Below, piece by piece: positions 35,135 through 44,659 of a stretch of DNA of 64,000 nucleotides (within the stretch, counting starts at the first letter, position 1; each line of letters starts with the position of its first letter). The DNA is from Massilia sp. W12 (GTDB taxonomy: Bacteria; Pseudomonadota; Gammaproteobacteria; Burkholderiales; Burkholderiaceae_D). Where the stretch lies: NCBI RefSeq assembly GCF_037300705.1, contig NZ_CP147776.1, forward strand, positions 2,108,001-2,172,000, given 5' to 3'. The notes beneath the pieces were generated by a model that was given only the letters and a program-made list of their open reading frames with translations, searched no databases and was not told where the DNA came from. The position numbers and the translations under genes are program-made.

Positions 35135-37933
35135 TCAGCCGGCTTTCAGCAAACGCAAACCCGGCGGCAGGCTCTCGCCCAATAAGCGCTGTTGCGCCTG
35201 ACTGTCCAGCTGTGTCACTTCCAGCAGCATCGTGCGCCAGATCTGCGGCGCATCGACTTCACACAAGCGCGCATGCACCGCTTGGCGCAATTCCGGCTTG
35301 ATATCGCGGCTGCGCTCCCCGCTCATGCGCGCCAGATGGGCCGCGCAAAAGGCGCAACTCTCCACCTTGCGCCAATCGTAAGCCAGCAACTGCTGCAACC
35401 AGTCTTCCACCTGTTCCAGCGCCGCCAGTTGCTGCCACTGCGCATGCAGCGGCACGCGCGCACCCAGGCGCGCCAAGGCCCAAAAGCGGATATCCTGCGC
35501 GGCATCGCCAGCCGGGGCCTGGGCCGCATGCTGTAACAGCCAATTGCCGATTTCCGCCTTGTATTCGGCAGGAATGCGCTCTAAAGTCGCGCCCAGGCGC
35601 AACATATCGGCATATTGCCCGCGCACCGTATGGCCGCCTTGCGCGGCCCAATCTTCCTCTGTCCCTTGCAAATTCAGCGCAAAATCGTCGAGCAGGCGCA
35701 ATTGTTGATCTTGCTGCAAGCCGCCGGCCACGCGCCGCCACATCGTCCACCACTCGACACAGGTTTGTTTATCCTGGCGAAATTGCACCCCTTGTGCAAA
35801 CAGCGGCCAGAGTTGATTTAAACGCCACTCATCCAGCGCATCGCCAAAACCGGGACGCAGGCAATAGCCGCTTAAATTCAACCAGAGTTTTTCATGCTCC
35901 ACGCTGCGACGGCGGTTTTTGGCGCGCGCAAGGAGCGCGTCAGCCAGCTTGCGCGTTAAACGCAAACCCCAGCGCTCGCGCGGCCCTAATAATTGCTCCA
36001 GCTGGGCGCGCAACTGGCGCACTTCTTTTGCCCCCAATTGCTGGCCGCGATTGCCAAACACCCGCTCAATCTGCTCCAAGGCTTGCGGCAGGCGCTCCGG
36101 CAATTCCTCAATCTCCAGCGCCTCATCAATCTGCGCGCTCTTGAGTTGAAACGGCAGCAGCCAGCGCCGCCCATCCTGGGCCACACAATGCATTTCCAGC
36201 ACGCCCAGCTCAGTCAAAGAGCAAGCCAATTGCACCTGCACCTCTGGTTTGCCGCCGGCATCTGCTGGCAAGACCAGGGCCAAGGGCGGCAGCGGATGAA
36301 AATCCTCCGCCGCAAACGGCAGCAAAGCGCCGGCGGCTGCGCTGCTGGCGGCTTGATGTCCGGCCCCGGCATACACCAGATGAAATTGCACCGGCTGGCC
36401 TAAGCGCAAAGCAAATTGCTGTCCCTGCAATAGGATTTCCTGTCCCGGCGCGGCGCCGCGCGGCAGTACGCAGACCGCCTGCTTGTGCGCGCCATGCTGC
36501 AACAACAGAAAATAACTGTGTGCGCTGCTGCTCTCGATCGCCGGCGCGCGTCCTTGCCGCGCCAGGGCGAACGCCACCGCGCCGCGCGCCACCGCCAGAT
36601 CCGGGTCGGTATGCGGCAAGACATGCGGCGGTGCGCCGCGCCACGCCGTCAATTGCGCAGTCACGCGCGCTTGCAGCAGCGCCGAGCGGAACACGCCGCC
36701 ATTAAACAAAAGCGTATCCGGCCAGGGCGTGGGCGCGTCATCCGCCACCTGCAGCGCCTGGCGGATCGCCTGCGCATGCTCAGCCAGGAATTGCGCCAGA
36801 TGACGTGTCACCGCTGCATCGCTGGCGTAAGGCAAACCGAATTCAGACAAACCGCTGCGCAGGCGCCGTTGCGGACGCGCGCTGGCGTCCACCAGCGGAA
36901 AAAAACCATCCAACAGCAGCGCTTGCGCCTCGGCTTTGGCGAGGCTGATGGTTTTACTGCCGCCGATCAAGCTGCCACCGCTGCCCAGCAGGGTAATATT
37001 CACACTCTCCGGCGCATCTGCGGCCAATAATTCTTCCTTGGCTGCGCGGCAACGCTCCATCAATTGCGCCAGCCGGCTGGCGGAAAGCTTTTGCGGCAGC
37101 GCAAAGCGCTGTTCAGCCAAATGCGCCAACGCCAAATCCATATTGTCGCCGCCCAGCATCAAATGCTCGCCAACCCCGATGCGGGACAGCTTTGGGGCGG
37201 AGTGTTGCGCCTCATCTTGCGGCGTAATCGCGATCAAAGAAAAATCACAGGTGCCGCCGCCCACATCCACCACCAGCGCTAAGCGGCTGTTGGCAAGTTC
37301 GGCGCGCAGGTTTTTTTGATGCCGGTACAGCCAATCGTAAAACGCCGCCTGCGGCTCTTCCAGCAAACGCGGCGCAGGCAAGCCGGCGTCTTGCGCCGCC
37401 TGCAAGGTGAGGGCGCGCGCGCCTTCGTCAAACGAGGCCGGCACCGTCAGCACTAATTCTTGCGCGGCTAAGGGGTCTTGCGGAAAAGCGTGATCCCAGG
37501 CTTGCCGCAGATACGCCAGATATGAGCTGGAGGCGGCCAGCGGGGAAATCTTGTCCACCCCTTGCGCGCCCCATGGCAAGAGCGCTGCGCTGCGGTCAAT
37601 CGCCGGGTGCGACAACCAGCTTTTCGCGCTGCTGACCAGCCGGCCCGGCGTTTGCGCCCCCAGCTGGCGCGCATAACGGCCCAACACCGGCTGCCCGTCT
37701 GTCCCGTGAGCCCAGGGCAAGTCAAGCGAGGCGCTGGCCAATTCCCCCGCCAGCGCGTGGTAGCGCACCGACGGCAAGAGCGGCAGCGCCTGCACCGCGC
37801 CCGGCCCATCCAACTGCGGCACAGGCAATAAATTGATCTGGCGCTGCGCGGCGCGACTGCTCGCCAGGGCATACGACAGGGCGCAATTGGTGGTGCCCAG
37901 GTCAATGCCGACAATGTATTTGGCGCGCGCCAT
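35135..37933 (-). CDS. Large Hsp70-like protein with DUF3731-type C-terminus
   Basis: This 932-residue protein has an Hsp70/actin ATPase core of about 600 residues: phosphate-1 loop IVGIDLGTTNCALSY, phosphate-2 loop VVDVGGGTCDFSLI and connect motifs GGDNMDLALAHLAE and FNGGVFRSALL. A 300-residue alpha-helical region follows that is unlike DnaK's substrate domain (VEHEKLWLNLSGYCLRPGFG, RRVAGGLQQDQQLRLL). It is the last gene of a three-gene operon and begins three bases after the stop of a shorter Hsp70-like protein. Function unknown; it could be a specialised chaperone working with its paralogue. Confidence 0.9.
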   Translation of the reverse strand: MARAKYIVGIDLGTTNCALSYALASSRAAQRQINLLPVPQLDGPGAVQALPLLPSVRYHALAGELASASLDLPWAHGTDGQPVLGRYARQLGAQTPGRLVSSAKSWLSHPAIDRSAALLPWGAQGVDKISPLAASSSYLAYLRQAWDHAFPQDPLAAQELVLTVPASFDEGARALTLQAAQDAGLPAPRLLEEPQAAFYDWLYRHQKNLRAELANSRLALVVDVGGGTCDFSLIAITPQDEAQHSAPKLSRIGVGEHLMLGGDNMDLALAHLAEQRFALPQKLSASRLAQLMERCRAAKEELLAADAPESVNITLLGSGGSLIGGSKTISLAKAEAQALLLDGFFPLVDASARPQRRLRSGLSEFGLPYASDAAVTRHLAQFLAEHAQAIRQALQVADDAPTPWPDTLLFNGGVFRSALLQARVTAQLTAWRGAPPHVLPHTDPDLAVARGAVAFALARQGRAPAIESSSAHSYFLLLQHGAHKQAVCVLPRGAAPGQEILLQGQQFALRLGQPVQFHLVYAGAGHQAASSAAAGALLPFAAEDFHPLPPLALVLPADAGGKPEVQVQLACSLTELGVLEMHCVAQDGRRWLLPFQLKSAQIDEALEIEELPERLPQALEQIERVFGNRGQQLGAKEVRQLRAQLEQLLGPRERWGLRLTRKLADALLARAKNRRRSVEHEKLWLNLSGYCLRPGFGDALDEWRLNQLWPLFAQGVQFRQDKQTCVEWWTMWRRVAGGLQQDQQLRLLDDFALNLQGTEEDWAAQGGHTVRGQYADMLRLGATLERIPAEYKAEIGNWLLQHAAQAPAGDAAQDIRFWALARLGARVPLHAQWQQLAALEQVEDWLQQLLAYDWRKVESCAFCAAHLARMSGERSRDIKPELRQAVHARLCEVDAPQIWRTMLLEVTQLDSQAQQRLLGESLPPGLRLLKAG

Positions 37934-37936
37934 GGC

Positions 37937-39787
37937 TTATTGACGCAGATTGAAGGCGATATTCCAGCGCTGGCCATCGCGTGCCACCGCCGCCAATTCC
38001 AGCGTGCCGGCTTCCGACGCCAGCGCCTGCAGACGCACCGCCACCACTTGCCCGGCGCCGGCATTCTCGCCCGCCGGCAAGGCTAATTGCAGCGGCGGCA
38101 ATTCTTCCAGCGCATCCGCGTCCGGCCCTTCGAGCAAGGCGCCGATCGCATCTGTGCGCCGCACCGACGAAGCAAAGAAGCGGAAAGTGACAGGCTCGCC
38201 GACCACCAGGCCGAGTTCCTCGCCCGGCAAATCCAGCGCATGGCCTTCTTCCATGCCGAACGGGGCCACGCACAGCGCTTGCAGCGGCGGCTCAAAGCCC
38301 GGAATCGCCGGCATATTCGACTCAATCCCAATGTAGAAGGCTTGCGCCGTGCCGCCCCGGATGCGCACACCCTTGCCGCGTTTCACGTAGCCGTAATAGG
38401 CCGCGCCACGCGCCACCGCCAAATCCAGATCCGCCCCTTGCAAACGGCGCGCAGGCGCAGCGCCGGCCGCCTGCAGCCAGCCATTGATGGTGTCCAGACA
38501 GCGTTGCGCCAGCACTTCGCCCTTGAACACGCCGCCATTGAATAAAATCGCCGAGGGACGCAGAAAATCTGCCCCGCCCGCAGCAAAGCCGTTTAAGGCA
38601 TCGGTCGCTTGCGCCTGGCGCGCCAGCAGCGCGGCCAGATGGCGCGTCACGCCCGGATCATGCGCATACGGCAAGCCGATTTGCGTCAAGCCGATACGGG
38701 GACGGGTTTGCGGTCTGGCCTCAGCGCCGACTTGCGGGAAAAAACCTTCCAGAATGATTTGCGTCACTTCGGCGCGCGTCAATTCGCTGCGGATCGAGCC
38801 GCCGATCAGCTTCGAGCCGCGCGAAGGAATCAGTAAAGGGGCAGATTCCAGCGCAGCATCGGACAACAGCGCTTCTTTGGCGCTGCGGCAAGCCAGCGTC
38901 AGCGCGCGCATTTGCCAGGCGTCCAGCTGTGCGCCGCCGTTTTGCGCAATCTTGCGCGCCACCACATGCGCCAGCGTCAAATCCATATTGTCGCCGCCCA
39001 ACAAAATATGCTCGCCCACCGCAATCCGCTGCAATTCCAGATTGCCATCCTGCTCTGTCACCGCGATCAGCGAAAAGTCACTGGTGCCGCCGCCCACGTC
39101 AATCACCAGCAGCACATCGCCCGGTTTGACTTGCTTGCGCCAGTTCGCATCATCTGCAGCGCTATTGTTTTGAATCCAGCTGTACAGCGCGGCTTGCGGC
39201 TCTTCCAGCAGCGTCAGGGACGGATAGCCGGCCAGCTGCGCCGCTTCCAGCGTCAATTCACGCGCCGCCGGGTCGAAGGATGCCGGAATCGTGATCGTGA
39301 TGTGTTGTTCAGCAAACGGGGCTTGCGGGTAGGCATGGTTCCAGGCCGCTTGCAAATGTTGCAAATAGCGGGTTGAGGCTTCCAGCGGTGAAATGCGCGT
39401 CACTTCCGGCGGCGCCTGTTCCGGCAAAATCGCGCCGCGCCGCTCCACGCCGGCGTGACACAGCCAGCTTTTGGCCGAAGACACCAGACGGATCGGCGTG
39501 CCCGCGCCGCGCGTGCGCGCAAATTCGCCGGCAAAGGCGGGCGGATTGTTGTTTGCGCTTTGCCAGGGCATGCTCAAATCGCCGGGCGCAAACTCGCTTT
39601 CATGCGGCAGATATAAAAAAGAGGGTAATAAGGGCAGGGCTTGCACATTGCCGGCGCTGGAGAGTTGCGGCACAGACAACACGCCTTGCACGGCCTGTTC
39701 GCCATCGCTGCTTGCCAAATCCACCCAGGCCAGCGCGCAATGCGTGGTGCCCAGGTCAATCCCGATGCTGTAACGCGCCCCGCTCAT
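37937..39787 (-). CDS. Hsp70-like protein
   Basis: This 616-residue protein has the same ATPase layout as its neighbour (IGIDLGTTHCALAWVD, LLVIDVGGGTSDFSLIAV, LLGGDNMDLTLAHVVARK, LFNGGVFKGEVLAQR). Its C-terminal domain is short and beta-rich (FYIGIESNMPAIPGFEP, FGMEEGHALDLPGEELGLVV), like a reduced substrate-binding domain. Its start overlaps the DUF2760 stop (ATGA), and the large Hsp70 follows after three bases. The two paralogues are only distantly alike beyond the nucleotide motifs. No DnaJ or GrpE is nearby. Confidence 0.92.
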   Translation of the reverse strand: MSGARYSIGIDLGTTHCALAWVDLASSDGEQAVQGVLSVPQLSSAGNVQALPLLPSFLYLPHESEFAPGDLSMPWQSANNNPPAFAGEFARTRGAGTPIRLVSSAKSWLCHAGVERRGAILPEQAPPEVTRISPLEASTRYLQHLQAAWNHAYPQAPFAEQHITITIPASFDPAARELTLEAAQLAGYPSLTLLEEPQAALYSWIQNNSAADDANWRKQVKPGDVLLVIDVGGGTSDFSLIAVTEQDGNLELQRIAVGEHILLGGDNMDLTLAHVVARKIAQNGGAQLDAWQMRALTLACRSAKEALLSDAALESAPLLIPSRGSKLIGGSIRSELTRAEVTQIILEGFFPQVGAEARPQTRPRIGLTQIGLPYAHDPGVTRHLAALLARQAQATDALNGFAAGGADFLRPSAILFNGGVFKGEVLAQRCLDTINGWLQAAGAAPARRLQGADLDLAVARGAAYYGYVKRGKGVRIRGGTAQAFYIGIESNMPAIPGFEPPLQALCVAPFGMEEGHALDLPGEELGLVVGEPVTFRFFASSVRRTDAIGALLEGPDADALEELPPLQLALPAGENAGAGQVVAVRLQALASEAGTLELAAVARDGQRWNIAFNLRQ

Positions 39788-40344
39788 ACTTCCACCTCGG
39801 CTTGCGCCAGAATGCGGGTGTCGTGGCCGGCGGCGAGTTGCGGCAGGCGCACATCAGTCGCTTGCCAGCCGCGATGGGTGAGGGTGCCGGCAAACGGCGG
39901 CGCGCCCGCCACATTGCCGCTCACATGCAGGCTGGCGGCGTCATAGCCGGCCTGCACCTGATAAGGGCTGCCTTCCTCGGCTTGCAACACCGGGGCCAGG
40001 CTGAAATGTTCACGCAAGACCTTGCCGCAACCCTCATGCACCAGACGCGCAGCGGCGCCGATATCAGCATCCGCATGACCGCGCAAATCCTCATGCACAA
40101 AATCAAGCAAACGCGCATCGCGCTGCAGCAGGGCCAGCAATTGCAAGGCGCTGGCGCTGTCGGCGTGCTTGAGTTCAGGCGCGGGGGCGGGGACTGGGGC
40201 CGGCACAGGGGCCGGCGCCGGGGCGGGAGCGGGCGGCGGGTTGTCCAGCTGCTGCACGCGCAGCGCATAGGCGCCGTCAAACAAAATCGCAAACAGTGCG
40301 CGCAACGCTAAGGGAATGCGGGCGAGGAAAGATGGCTGATTCAT
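39784..40344 (-). CDS. DUF2760 family protein
   Basis: This 186-residue protein has an N-terminal hydrophobic stretch (IPLALRALFAILFDGAYALR), a Pro-Ala repeat linker (PAPAPAPAPVPAPVPAPAPE, encoded at about 40165-40250) and a C-terminal DUF2760 domain: LQLLALLQRDARLLDFVHED, VHEGCGKVLREHFSLAPVL, GTLTHRGWQATDVRLPQL. DUF2760 is regularly found in front of an Hsp70 pair like this one. ATG 40344 is chosen; a longer frame adds unconserved residues. Confidence 0.85.
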   Translation of the reverse strand: MNQPSFLARIPLALRALFAILFDGAYALRVQQLDNPPPAPAPAPAPVPAPVPAPAPELKHADSASALQLLALLQRDARLLDFVHEDLRGHADADIGAAARLVHEGCGKVLREHFSLAPVLQAEEGSPYQVQAGYDAASLHVSGNVAGAPPFAGTLTHRGWQATDVRLPQLAAGHDTRILAQAEVEV

Positions 40345-40715
40345 ATTTTTTCCTGGTGATGCGGCCGTAAGCCGCAAAAACAAGGCAGGCGGCGCACACG
40401 CGGCCTGCCGGTGAATTCGGTGGCAGCACTATGGGGCTGCCGCGCGGGATTATACCTGAGAGGGAGAACAGGCTGGCGCCGGCCTTTGTGTTAAGGAAGC
40501 ATCGTCATTGTTCTTGCCCGGTGTGGATAGTGATGTAAGTCTGCTTTACACCTGAATTATGTATGGTTCGGTAAGAGACTATGCATTACGATGAGGCTTT
40601 CAATCATGGTATTCAGCAGCAATGCCATATGTGACTATTAAAAAAGTTCATAGATTGCTCAGCATTGGCATAATCAGCATAGATTTGGATCAATGCCGAA
40701 TCAGAAAAGGATGTT
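40345..40715. other. Intergenic region between divergent genes
   Basis: I see no gene in 371 bases. It must contain the promoter of the DUF2760-Hsp70 operon (minus) and that of the secreted protein (plus). The right half (40500-40715) is more AT-rich than its surroundings. AAAGGATG before 40716 is the ribosome binding site. Confidence 0.5.
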
Positions 40716-41141
40716 ATGAAAAAAACAAGGCACATCCTCATCGCCGCCATGATGCTGCCTGGCCTCAGTCTGGCCGGGACGATATCTGATGGCAAAGTGT
40801 GGCAAAGCTCACATCTGCAACTTGAATTACATGAAGTGGGTGGCGTCTGCCTGATTCGCGCCGGTAAATCGGATGCGGCATCAATTGATGTCAAATTGCC
40901 CGGCGCCTGCCAATTCCATTTGAATAAGCATGGCGTGATTCGGGAAGTGAAGCAGGGCAAGCACCTGTATTTGATGATTGAATCAGCGCGCAAGCTGCCG
41001 GACAGCAATGATTGTGAAACCCATTTGCGCGCTGTCAGGGTGAGCGGCAAGCGTTGGCAGCTATCCGATTTCCAGGATAAAGTCGCCAGCTGTCCGCCAT
41101 TTCAATGGGATGCCATGGTGTTTGGGGCTTTGTTCAAGTGA
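40716..41141 (+). CDS. Small secreted protein of unknown function
   Basis: This 141-residue protein has a signal peptide (MKKTRHILIAAMMLPGLSLA, then GT). The mature part is beta-rich with four Cys (in GGVCLIRAG, PGACQFHL, NDCETHL and VASCPPFQ) that could form two disulfides. AAAGGA lies at good spacing before the ATG. Codon use is more AT-rich than that of the neighbours, hinting at a later arrival. No family recognised. Confidence 0.75.
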   Translation: MKKTRHILIAAMMLPGLSLAGTISDGKVWQSSHLQLELHEVGGVCLIRAGKSDAASIDVKLPGACQFHLNKHGVIREVKQGKHLYLMIESARKLPDSNDCETHLRAVRVSGKRWQLSDFQDKVASCPPFQWDAMVFGALFK

Positions 41142-41190
41142 AGTAAGCCAGTGCAGGGGGCAATAGCGCAGCGTATTGCACCATCCGCTT

Positions 41191-42981
41191 TTACCTCTGC
41201 CCCGTCTGCAGCCGCCACAATTGCGCATACACCCCATTTTTCGCCAGCAGACTGTCATGCTCGCCGGATTCAACGATGCGGCCCGCTTCCAGCACATGAA
41301 TCTGATGCGCATGACGCACCGTGGAGAGGCGGTGCGCAATGATCAGGGTGCTGCGGTTTTGCGTCACCACGTCCAGCGAACGTTGAATTGCGGCTTCGGT
41401 TTCATTGTCCACCGCGCTGGTGGCCTCGTCCAAGACCAGGATTTCCGGGTTTTTTAAGAGCGCGCGCGCCAGCGCCAGGCGTTGGCGCTGGCCGCCGGAG
41501 AGTTTTTGCCCGCGTTCGCCAATTTGCGTCGCATAGCCTTGCGGCAGGGCGCTGATGAAATCATGCGCTTCGGCGGCGCGTGCGGCGGCTTCGATTTGCG
41601 CGTCTGTCGCTTCCACCCCGTAGGCAATGTTTTCGCGCACCGTGCCATCCGTTAAAAACACATCCTGGCTGACATAGCCTATGCTGCGGCGCAGGGCGCG
41701 CAAGTCCAGGCTGGCGATGTCCTGGCCATCCAGCAAAATCTGCCCGCTTTGCGGCGTGTAAAAACGCAGCAAGAGTTTGACCAGGGTACTCTTGCCGGAG
41801 CCGGTGGCGCCAACTAAGGCCACGGTTTGCCCGGCCGGCAGGTGCAAGTCGATATCGCTTAAGAGCTGTTGCTCGCCATAGCTGAAATTGAGTTGTTTGA
41901 ATTGCAGTTCTCCGCGCACGCCACTCTTGGGCAGCGCTGCGCCTTCATAGGCGATGCCGACCGGGGTTTGCAGCAAGTCCAGCACGCGCGTTATGGAAGC
42001 CATGGAGCGTTGATACAGGTCGGCGATTTCCGCAAGTCCCGTCAGCGGCCACAGCAGACGTTGGGTTAAATACACCAGCACGGAATAACTGCCGACTCCA
42101 ATCGCGCCGCTCAGCGCCAAATGTCCGCCATACACCAGGGTGGTGACAAAGCCGGCCAGAATCGCCATGCGGATCACCGGCGTGATGGCGCTCGATACCG
42201 CAATCGCCGCCGCATTTTTTTCGCGGTAAGCCTGGCTGGCTTGCTCCATATGGCGCGCTTCAAATTCTTCTGCGGTGAAGGCTTTGATGGTGGACAGACC
42301 CAGCAGATTATTATTCAAGCGGCTGTTGATCACGCCGGCGGCTTCGCGTACTTCGGCATAGCGCGGCGCCAGGCTGCGCTGGAACCAGAAGGCGCCATAC
42401 AAAATAAAGGGGACGGGCAGCAGCGAGACCACGGCCAGTTGCGGGGCCAGCGCGAAAAACACCGCGCCCACCATGATGGAGGAACACAACACCTGGATAA
42501 TGCTGTTGGCGCCGCTGTTTAAAAAGCGCTCCATCTGATTGATGTCTTCGTTCAAAATCGACATCAGGCGTCCGGTGCTGCGGTTTTCAAAATACTGCAT
42601 CGGCAGTTTTTGCACATGGCGATACGCTTCCAGGCGCAAATCGTGTTGCATGGATTGCGCCAGATTGCGCCATTTCAGATTGTATAAATATTCAAACAGC
42701 GATTCGCCGCCCCAGATCAGCAGGGTCAGCAAGCCCAGCAAGAGCAGCTGCTGCATTACGTCTGTCACGCCCAGCCGCGCTAAAAAAGAGGCTTGGCGAT
42801 TGACCACCACATCCACCGCCACCCCGATCAAGACTTCCGGCAGGATGTCAAAAAATTTATTCAGAACCGAGTACAGCGTGGCCAGACGGGCGTCGCGCTT
42901 GTAGTGGGCGGCGTGGGCGAACAGGCGTTTGAGCGGGGACGGATGCGAGGTTGGGGACGCAGAGGAGGGCGCTTGGCTCAT
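41191..42981 (-). CDS. ABC transporter, fused membrane and ATPase domains (exporter type)
   Basis: This 596-residue half-transporter of the MsbA/MDR type has six helices at about 30-310, including DILPEVLIGVAVDVVVNRQA and the coupling region ENRSTGRLMSILNEDINQME. Its nucleotide-binding domain (about 345-590) carries Walker A VGATGSGKSTL, Q-loop SQDVFLTDG, signature LSGGQRQRLALARA, Walker B ILVLDEATS and H-loop IAHRLSTV. ATG 42981 is preferred over a longer upstream frame. It probably works as a homodimer exporting lipid or a hydrophobic compound. It is divergent from the tRNA-Leu gene and has no partner. Confidence 0.93.
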   Translation of the reverse strand: MSQAPSSASPTSHPSPLKRLFAHAAHYKRDARLATLYSVLNKFFDILPEVLIGVAVDVVVNRQASFLARLGVTDVMQQLLLLGLLTLLIWGGESLFEYLYNLKWRNLAQSMQHDLRLEAYRHVQKLPMQYFENRSTGRLMSILNEDINQMERFLNSGANSIIQVLCSSIMVGAVFFALAPQLAVVSLLPVPFILYGAFWFQRSLAPRYAEVREAAGVINSRLNNNLLGLSTIKAFTAEEFEARHMEQASQAYREKNAAAIAVSSAITPVIRMAILAGFVTTLVYGGHLALSGAIGVGSYSVLVYLTQRLLWPLTGLAEIADLYQRSMASITRVLDLLQTPVGIAYEGAALPKSGVRGELQFKQLNFSYGEQQLLSDIDLHLPAGQTVALVGATGSGKSTLVKLLLRFYTPQSGQILLDGQDIASLDLRALRRSIGYVSQDVFLTDGTVRENIAYGVEATDAQIEAAARAAEAHDFISALPQGYATQIGERGQKLSGGQRQRLALARALLKNPEILVLDEATSAVDNETEAAIQRSLDVVTQNRSTLIIAHRLSTVRHAHQIHVLEAGRIVESGEHDSLLAKNGVYAQLWRLQTGQR

Positions 42982-43062
42982 TTTTTTGCGGGGCGAAAAA
43001 CTGAGATTGTAGCTGTTTTGCAGATTTCTGCGTGGATCAGCCCCCATCAGCCGTTTTTTTTG

Positions 43063-43068
43063 TATAAT
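43063..43068 (+). promoter_or_regulatory. -10 box of the tRNA-Leu gene
   Basis: A perfect TATAAT lies 30 bases before the mature tRNA 5' end, behind a run of T. No clear -35 is seen at the usual distance. Confidence 0.6.
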
Positions 43069-43098
43069 GCCACCCTCTGTGCGGCTCCGCGCAGTTGT

Positions 43099-43191
43099 GC
43101 CCGAGTGGTGAAATTGGTAGACACATCGGACTTAAAATCCGCCGCTTTCCGTAAAAGGGGCGTGCCGGTTCGATTCCGGCCTCGGGCACCA
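43099..43191 (+). tRNA. tRNA-Leu(TAA)
   Basis: A 93-nucleotide class II tRNA: acceptor arms GCCCGAG and CTCGGGC, discriminator A, encoded CCA. The anticodon loop CTTAAAA gives anticodon TAA (codon TTA). The long variable arm (CGCTTTCCGTAAAAGGGGCG) and T-arm (GCCGGTTCGATTCCGGC) are as expected for leucine. Confidence 0.96.
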
Positions 43192-43445
43192 TTCCTTCCT
43201 GCTGTTCTCTGCTTTCCCTTCTTTTTTATCCTGACGCGCTGAATGTGGCAGCGTTGTTGCGCCCACGCTCGCGGCCTGGGACAGATTCAAATCAAGCCCG
43301 CAGCAGGCGCCGTGCTGGCGCCGGACTTGTGATTAATTCAGATTGAATCAAAAAGCGGTATAAAAATGCCTCATTGCCAACTTTTGTTTCCAATGTGAAA
43401 TTTCCGTGCTACACTGCGCGCCGCTTCCAACCCCATTTGATACCC

Positions 43446-44657
43446 ATGAATGCCTGCACTGATATCGGCGCACGTCCGCCTGTTGCACCCTTACGTCATG
43501 TGATCAGCGGCGCCACCGGCTTTGTCGGCGCGGCGCTCTTGCTTGAATTGCTTGAACACACGGCGGATAACTTTCTTTGCATTGTGCGGGCGGCGGATGA
43601 TGCGGCGGCGCGTGCGCGCATTCATGCCCTGTTGCAAGAGGTGGGCCGTATGTATGAATGCGCGCCGCAGGCGCTGGCGCAGATTGCGACGCGGGTGGAT
43701 GCGCGCGCGGGCGATGTCAACCTGCCTTTGTGCGGTTTGGATGCGGCCAATTTGCCCGCGGCGGATGTGTTTTGGCATGCCGCCGCTTCGCTCAAATATG
43801 AAGACCGCTATGCGCGCGAAATCATGCAAACCAATGTCAGCGGCACGCGCCATATGCTGGACTTGGCGCAGGCTCTCGGCGTGCGCGAGTGCAACACCAT
43901 CAGCACCTGTTATGTCTCAGGCACAACATGCGGCCCGATTGGCGAGTCCTATGCCGGGCAGTTGGAGGCGAATAATCTGTATGAAAAATCGAAGATGGAG
44001 ATGGAGGCGTTATTGCATGCGCCGCTGCCGTTTGCGGTGCGCATCTTCCGCCCGAGCATTGTGATTGGCCACAGCCGCACGCTGGCGGCGATGAATTTTT
44101 CCGGCATGTATGGCTTTATGCGCCAATTGCATGCTTTTCACCGTTTGATGCAGCGCACCCAGCCAGGTTTGCTTGAACGCGAGCCGCTGCGCTTGCGTGT
44201 GAGCGCCGGCTTGCGCCTGGATCTGGTGGCGGTGGATCAGGTTGCGCAGCGCATCCGCCGTTTGTGGCAGGCCACCGATGTGCGCGGCGCGCAGGCTGCG
44301 CAAATTGGGCAGCCGCTGTGTTTTCATATCAATAATCCAACCCCGCCGCTGCTCGATGATGTGATCCGCATTGTGTTTGAAACCTGTCGCATGCCGCCGC
44401 CGCTGATGTTGCGCAGCGCTGCGCAACATCAGGAAATGCAATGGCTGGATGAAAAATTCAACAGCCGCATCAGCTTTTACCGCGCCCAGTTTTATCAGGA
44501 CAAACGCTTTTTGCGCAATCGCAGCGAAGCCTTGATCGGGCCGGACGAGGCGGCCCCGCATGTGCTCGATGATGCCAAATTGCGCGCCTATTGCGCCTGG
44601 TATCTGCAAGTGCTGGAAGCCGAATTGGCGGCGCAAAACCGTCCGGCGCAGAGGTGA
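43446..44657 (+). CDS. Thioester-reductase-like SDR (NAD-binding 4 family)
   Basis: This 403-residue extended short-chain dehydrogenase has the nucleotide loop SGATGFVGAALL (G22-x-x-G25-x-x-G28). The body runs ADVFWHAAASLKYEDRYARE, NVSGTRHMLDLAQALG and NTISTCYVSG, with the catalytic Tyr-x-x-x-Lys in NLYEKSKME and then RIFRPSIVIGHS. The layout is that of the male-sterility/thioester-reductase group that reduces acyl-thioesters or acyl-CoA to aldehydes or alcohols. ATG 43446 fits; an ATG at 43374 overlaps the promoter-like TACACT (about 43412). A sulfotransferase gene begins two bases after the stop. Together they could make and sulfate a fatty alcohol-like product; that is inference. Confidence 0.83.
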   Translation: MNACTDIGARPPVAPLRHVISGATGFVGAALLLELLEHTADNFLCIVRAADDAAARARIHALLQEVGRMYECAPQALAQIATRVDARAGDVNLPLCGLDAANLPAADVFWHAAASLKYEDRYAREIMQTNVSGTRHMLDLAQALGVRECNTISTCYVSGTTCGPIGESYAGQLEANNLYEKSKMEMEALLHAPLPFAVRIFRPSIVIGHSRTLAAMNFSGMYGFMRQLHAFHRLMQRTQPGLLEREPLRLRVSAGLRLDLVAVDQVAQRIRRLWQATDVRGAQAAQIGQPLCFHINNPTPPLLDDVIRIVFETCRMPPPLMLRSAAQHQEMQWLDEKFNSRISFYRAQFYQDKRFLRNRSEALIGPDEAAPHVLDDAKLRAYCAWYLQVLEAELAAQNRPAQR

Positions 44658-44659
44658 GT

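Noticed and set aside
44591-44659. Upstream extension of the sulfotransferase overlapping the SDR gene
   Set aside because: Unconserved residues; the ATG at 44660 has its own ribosome binding site and gives the normal P-loop position.
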